DNA of 64,000 nt from Irpex lacteus. Lineage: Eukaryota; Basidiomycota; Agaricomycetes; Polyporales; Irpicaceae. A program made the translations under genes and the position numbers. Positions 59,101 to 64,000 of the stretch are shown here, one piece after another. The stretch's first letter is position 1. Each line of letters opens with the position of its first letter. The notes below the pieces were generated by a model, which searched no databases, was not told the origin of the DNA, and saw nothing but the letters and a program-made list of their open reading frames with translations. The DNA lies in assembly GCA_001986395.2 (NCBI GenBank), contig MQVO02000057.1:41900-105899 (forward strand), written 5' to 3'.

Positions 59101-60945
59101 ATGTGTTTGCAGAGTTCTGCGAGACTGTCGACGTGGAGAATATTCGAACGTTTGAGGAGCGTCAGTTGAAGCTCGCAGAGGAAGAGAGTGCGGCTCGGTT
59201 GAGGTTCGACACGCAGATCGCTCGTTTGACCCATCAGTACGTCCCGCATCATAGCCATACAGTATGGCTCTAATGAGGGCCACTTTATAGGTCACAGTTC
59301 GAAGAAGAGCAGCTGCACGCAACGGAACAACGTATCACCTCTATGCAAGCTACCATTAACAACGAAATTTCGAACTTGACGGCGTACGAGAGTAACAAAC
59401 AGACCATCCAGGAGGAGATCGAGGAGGCTGAGTCTGCTATTACGGAGCTGCGAGAGGAACTCAAAGAGCTCTCTGAGGAACTCGACGAGAAGACGAAGGT
59501 CGTCGAGCAAGCTAAGAAAGTTTCCAACAAGGCGCAGAAAGCACTGGACCAGGTCCTCAAGGAGATCTCTATCAAGGTGTGTGTGCTATACACATTTGGT
59601 ATACAAGCGGCGTGGCGCTGATTTTGCTGGTCTGTAGAACGATGAGATTGAGAAGCTCGGTCTTGAGCGATCCTCGATATATCGTAAATGTCGGTTGGAG
59701 GAGATCGAACTTCCGCTCATTGAGGGAGATTTACGAAACGTGCCCATGGACGAGGTAAAACACTTATAGTCTCTTTTCTGCATCAGCGACTGACGAGTGG
59801 TATAGAATCTGCGCGACGAAGTCGCTATGGATGTCGACGAAGATGAAGAAGGAACTCAGTCCATAAAGCGAGTGCCCGACTATGACATCGAAGTTGACTT
59901 CTCTCTTCTTGACGAAGATGATCGTGAGGTAAGGCTTTACCAAATCCTTGACACCCGAATGCTCACAAGATATCCCACTCAGAATGGCTCGGGCGAGGCT
60001 GAAGCTGAATTCAACGCTCAGATAGCCAGAGTGACAGCGGACATCGAACGCTTGGCTCCGAACATGAAGGCTATGGACAGGTTGGTTGTTTCCCAGCCGG
60101 ATATGATCCAATGCTCAAATACTCCCAGGCTTGATGATGTTGAGAACAAACTTCTGGAAACGGAGAAGGAGGCTGAGAAAGCTCGTAAGGACTCCAAGAC
60201 AGCCCGTGATCAGTTCAACGACGTGAAGAAACGCAGGTGCGTGACGCCGGTGATTAATAGTTTGCTAATTGACCGCCAATCACGGGACTATTCAGATGCG
60301 AGCTGTTTAACAAGGCCTATAATCATATTTCCGAACGTATTGATCAGGTGTACAAGGATCTTACGAAGGGCAAGGCAGCACCCATGGGCGGTGTGGCTTA
60401 TCTGAGCTTGGAAGACAGCGAAGTAGGTAGATTGCTTTGGTTGACTATCAAATGCTTACCCATCTGTATCACAGGAACCGTATGCTGCTGGAATCAAATA
60501 TCACGCTATGCCTCCCATGAAGCGGTTCCGTGATATGGAACAGTTGTCCGGTGGAGAGAAGACCATCGCCGCTCTTGCTCTGTTGTTCGCTATTCACAGG
60601 TAAGTTCTACTTAATTGAGCACGGCGTACAGCACTCACCTGCAGTCTAGCTACCAGCCTTCGCCTTTCTTTGTCCTCGACGAGGTCGATGCTGCTCTCGA
60701 CAACACTAACGTTGCCAAGATAGCAAACTACATTCGATCCCATGCATCGGAGACGTTCCAGTTCATCGTCATCAGTTTGAAGGGCTCCCTATACGAACGC
60801 AGCAATTCGCTAGTTGGCATCTTCCGTGACCAGGATATCAACAGTTCTCGCACCTTAACTCTGGATGTAAGTCCCCGTTTCAAGGAATGTAGGTTCGTAA
60901 GCTGACAGTTCTATGATTGTTTAGTTGACACAATACGATGAGTGA
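56131..60945 (+). CDS. SMC1: Cohesin subunit SMC1
   Basis: ATPase of the cohesin ring, which holds sister chromatids together in the nucleus. Residues 31-38 are Walker A (GPNGAGKS), after [20 protein letters not shown]. Then [20 protein letters not shown], a long first coiled coil ([20 protein letters not shown] onward), the hinge ([50 protein letters not shown]), a second coiled coil, [20 protein letters not shown], signature [20 protein letters not shown] and Walker [15 protein letters not shown], ending TLTLDLTQYDE at 60945. It is distinguished from SMC2-4 by the KSYRGHQ start and the [13 protein letters not shown] segment. About 1,200 residues, many introns. The first intron (56175-56225, 51 nt) has a GC donor (CAG then GCAAGC); it is a multiple of three without a stop, so unspliced RNA would add 17 residues just before the Walker A loop. 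Confidence 0.96.
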
Positions 60946-61249
60946 AAGCTGCCCAGTTTCACTTATACCTTACGCCTGTTTTATTTTCCTCAAGCCGCAT
61001 TTTCGTCTGTTGTCGCACTGTTGTTTTTCTTATATCCCGAATGCTATCGTGATTGCAAGTATGTAACAGTAATTATAACAATAAGTCAAGATACGATGGG
61101 TGGCGAATTTTTCGTCTAGAAAACGGCAAGATCAACGTAAGTTCCTCAACGATGTAGGTTAGCTGGATGTGGGGAATGGAAGGTTCTCAAAAAGTTCCAA
61201 AATGCGAAAGCACAAGAAAACAAAAACGAGAACAGTGCGATGGTTTAAG
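60946..61249. other. Convergent 3' intergenic region
   Basis: 304 bp between the SMC1 stop and the stop of the minus-strand Ser-rich gene. Nothing else seen. Confidence 0.55.
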
Positions 61250-64000
61250 TTACAATGCCTGACCGATGGTGCTATACTCGTCGTCGTTCTGACCGAAGGT
61301 GGCATAGCTGGACTCACGCTCTAGGCGCGGTCGATCGGGCTGCAGGCCTTGGGGAGGGTCCTGATGAACGTAGTGAAGGCGGGAAGGGAGTAAGGTGGGT
61401 GGCGCAGGGAAGTCTGAAAGACCCGACATGCGGGAGGTGTCCGTGCCAGAGGTACGATAACTTGAACGAGTGTTGAGGGAATATGGCGAGAGAGGGGACA
61501 GGCGTGTTGAGCGTTCAGACAGCCGGTGGTGGTTGTCTGTCACGTCTACGCGGAGGGTGTTATCTTCTGGGTTGTTGTCGTGGCCAACGAGTGAAAGTTC
61601 CGCGGAGAATCGCGCGGTCGAGGTAATAATAGGTGGGGTAGAAACCGCTTCTACTTCGCCAAGACGGAAATGTTCTGTGTGCAAACATGGTCACAATCGG
61701 AACCCAAACATACTCTTGGCGAAACTTACCAATAACTTCGTCATTTAGAGGAGATATCTCCAAAATACTTGACGCTCTAGACGATTCGACGTCTTCAGGA
61801 ATGTTTCCTTCGGACTCACGAATGACACATCGATCGGCATCTGCATAGGGAGTCGGTCGGACGCAGGCCTTCCGGTGAATTCGATAGTTGCGCGAGCACA
61901 ACATCACGATTCGAGGTGTCTTCATCGACCTCATCTGGTTGAGGCCCGCGCAGCCCACCGAATCTCCGCCCCCACGACCGCTGAGAATCACGATCATGTT
62001 CCGGAGAGCCATACTCCTGTCTCAACTCTTCCAGCTCCTCACTCAATTGACGAGCCAGTGTCGAGAGACCACTCCTGGTGCTCCGCTGAGAGCCGACATC
62101 GAGTATGATGCTTCCACTTGTTTGCCGAGAACCCATAGACGGTCTCGAATCTTGCGACCTCTGTCTCTCAGGCCTGTAGAATAGATCCTTGAACCTCTCG
62201 AGGTCGTCCGAAGTGTTGATGGCACGCGGAGACAAAGGTGGAGATGATTCATGAGACACAGCACCAGGAGACGAGCCAGACGAGTGTGCAAACTGAGTTC
62301 CCAGTGAGGTGCTACTCGTCCACTCCTGAACAACGGCGGGTTGAGGTGCTCCGGAGGTGACGACGCAGTAGTGTTATTCATGGAGACGGCACCACCTGAA
62401 GATGTATGCGCAGGAGACGACCTGTGTATCTCTGAAGATATTCTCCTGGGATCACTTGGAGCTGCGTGGATGCGGATGATATCGTCCATAGCACTATCCG
62501 GCCTGAGAGGGCGGTCACGGATGGGATTCCAATCCTGCATAGGGTCAAGATGTTCGGTTTCGCTCGCACCGATACCGCTGTCAATGCTTCTACGGAGAGT
62601 GTGCGCGAGAGCTTCGCCAAGCCAAGCTCACTCGTCCTTTTCGAATCATGATCCCCATATGGATGAGGTGACTTCGGGGACGGTTCTGCAGATTGCGGCA
62701 GCTCTGACGGCGGTTTCACACAACTGGTGTGGGGATATCTGGTGAGTATCGTAGGTCCTCTGGGGCGAACTCGCGAACATGGTCCGGAGTGAGTGCAGCG
62801 TACAGCTGAACTTGAGTGGCGGAGGGCGAATGTTCGTAGGCCGACGTGGACCGTTTGAGGCCATGGCATACGGATGCGTAGGTTGAGATATGGGTGCAGG
62901 GAGAACAGGTTGCCGATGTGAAGTTACTGGTGCATCTTCCTTGGATCCCTGCCTGCGAGTTCGTGGTAGACACCGATGGGTGAGGAGCATGCGACGGCGC
63001 TGAAACATAGGCAGCGTTAAAGAGCATACGGGATGTGCCGGGAAGCGAATAGGTCCCGATGCGGCTGAGGTGTATGTGGTCCACCGATGGAGACGTAATC
63101 GCAATACCAACACCTCCCCAGAGCTAGACAACCCAGAAGGCGTGGGTGAGACGCCATTACCACGATTGAGCATGGAAAGCATTGCACTAGGCGAAGCAGC
63201 CAGTTGTGCCAGATCAACATTCGTCTTCTCCTGCTCGGCCAGTATCTGATCGTGCAAGTGAATATGCTTCGTCCCAGGCCCATGTATCGCCCCTTCTAAA
63301 GCCACAGCCTTCTCGTTCTCCGGCGTCAACAGTCCTTTCTCGCCAGATGGGCTCGTCAGACCGCAGAACGCCGCCGCGCTGGCCGCAATCTTGAACGCTG
63401 ACTTGCCCAAGGAGTGACTTCTCGTGTGCACCCCCCGGACGCGACTCCTTCGACGAGAAAGTCGTCTGCCCGAGGGAGTTCGAATGTGCATGCGACTTCG
63501 TCCGTCGTGAGCCCTGACCTGACGAGTTGAACGTCGCCGACTGCGCTGTCATGGTCTGAGTCTGCGTCTGAGTCTGGCTTTGACTGAGACTCCTCGAGTG
63601 CGAGCCATTGCTTCTCACCTTAGGCGCCCATGGACGTGTATCGTAGGAGGTCGAATTTGTCCACCTAGCAGCGTTCGCTCAGCCAATGCCTCAAACGCTG
63701 TCGTGCGCTCCCCTGATCTGCTTCGCGCCCGTGATCTTGGTCTAGCCCGAGAACCACCACCACTATAGACTTCGAACGCAAGCGCGATATGGACCCCGCC
63801 GTTTTGTCCAAAAATGAACGATTCGCTTGTAACTTCCAAGCCTTGCGATCTTCTTCGAGCTGCTGACCTTGTTTGACGACCCTAATGTGAGCGCAGAAGA
63901 TTAGCTTTCGACTGTCATACGTGTGACGAGTATGATAGAACAGATTGTACACGTCTGATACAATCTGGGCGCAGTAGATGAGATAACACTCACTCTGTAA
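61250..64000 (-). CDS. Ser-rich protein of unknown function, 3' part (runs off right edge)
   Basis: Minus-strand gene whose 5' end lies outside the window. From right to left, well-behaved pieces are: NLFYHTRHTYDSRKLIFCAH then VVKQGQQLEEDRKAWKLQAN; RWTNSTSYDTRPWAPKVRSN, then a TQTQTQ run; KIAASAAAFCGLTSPSGEKG, then HIHLHDQILAEQEKTNVDLA; MDDIIRIHAAPSDPRRISSE; LSTLARQLSEELEELRQEYG; and a C-terminal tail LERESSYATFGQNDDEYSTI, then GQAL. Frame changes between pieces imply several introns that I could not place exactly, especially near 63400-63700 and 62650-63100. Long S/P/R-rich stretches suggest a disordered, phosphorylated protein; LSEELEELRQEY may be a short coiled coil. The family is not recognised. 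One gene is assumed because the pieces share strand, composition and order, but two are possible. Confidence 0.5.

Noticed and set aside
1..64000. CRISPR arrays, bacterial operons, tRNA or rRNA genes
   Set aside because: The window is intron-rich fungal nuclear DNA; no regularly spaced repeats or tRNA-like foldable gene with A and B boxes was recognised by eye. A tRNAscan run would decide the tRNA question.

Overview
This is a stretch of nuclear DNA from a filamentous basidiomycete (Agaricomycetes). The genes are packed with introns of about 50-60 nt that have fungal splice and branch signals. The protein families fit a wood- or litter-decay fungus, possibly in the Polyporales: two CYP63-like P450s with the long membrane N-terminus, a MAPEG pair, and a Ty1/copia-type LTR element. 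Because of the introns, almost no gene is one open frame. Exon joins given here were derived by hand from splice signals and protein-family continuity. Species and order are inferences.

Layout, left to right. 0-15 kb: the 5' part of a CYP63-like P450 (minus, cut by the left edge), about 4.8 kb without a convincing gene, a 1-Cys peroxiredoxin (plus), a lysine-rich nucleolar-type protein (minus), a GH76-like secreted/membrane protein (plus), and a complete CYP63-like P450 (plus) that is a paralogue of the first. 16-25 kb: a small ET79/aegerolysin-like protein, a Ser/Tyr-rich protein, and an SPFH/band-7 protein. 25-36.5 kb: a large ABCC (MRP-type) ABC transporter and a type-B carboxylesterase, both minus; a segmental duplication carrying the esterase 3' end brackets the transporter. 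39-46 kb: a UbiA prenyltransferase whose 5' end does not resolve, an HMG-box transcription factor and a frameshifted MAPEG gene. 46-56 kb: a single-pass membrane protein, an aldo-keto reductase, a young non-autonomous gag-only LTR element, an aldehyde dehydrogenase, and a second, apparently intact MAPEG gene in inverted orientation. 56-64 kb: the cohesin subunit SMC1 and the 3' part of a Ser-rich minus-strand gene that runs off the right edge.

Many genes suit detoxification and redox handling (P450s, MAPEG, AKR, ALDH, peroxiredoxin, ABCC pump, esterase). They lie on both strands with their own promoters, often with a TATA box 50-85 nt before the ATG. I see no operon-like or clear biosynthetic-cluster organisation; no polyketide, peptide or terpene synthase is visible.

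The most unusual signals are: several GC-AG introns, supported by protein conservation; micro-exons of 11-15 nt in three neighbouring genes; a gag-only LTR retrotransposon with 289-bp LTRs differing at one base, a 5-bp target duplication and an apparent half-tRNA primer site; two inverted paralogue pairs that share promoter sequence; and a duplication that left an esterase tail pseudogene. No CRISPR array, rRNA gene or tRNA gene was recognised.
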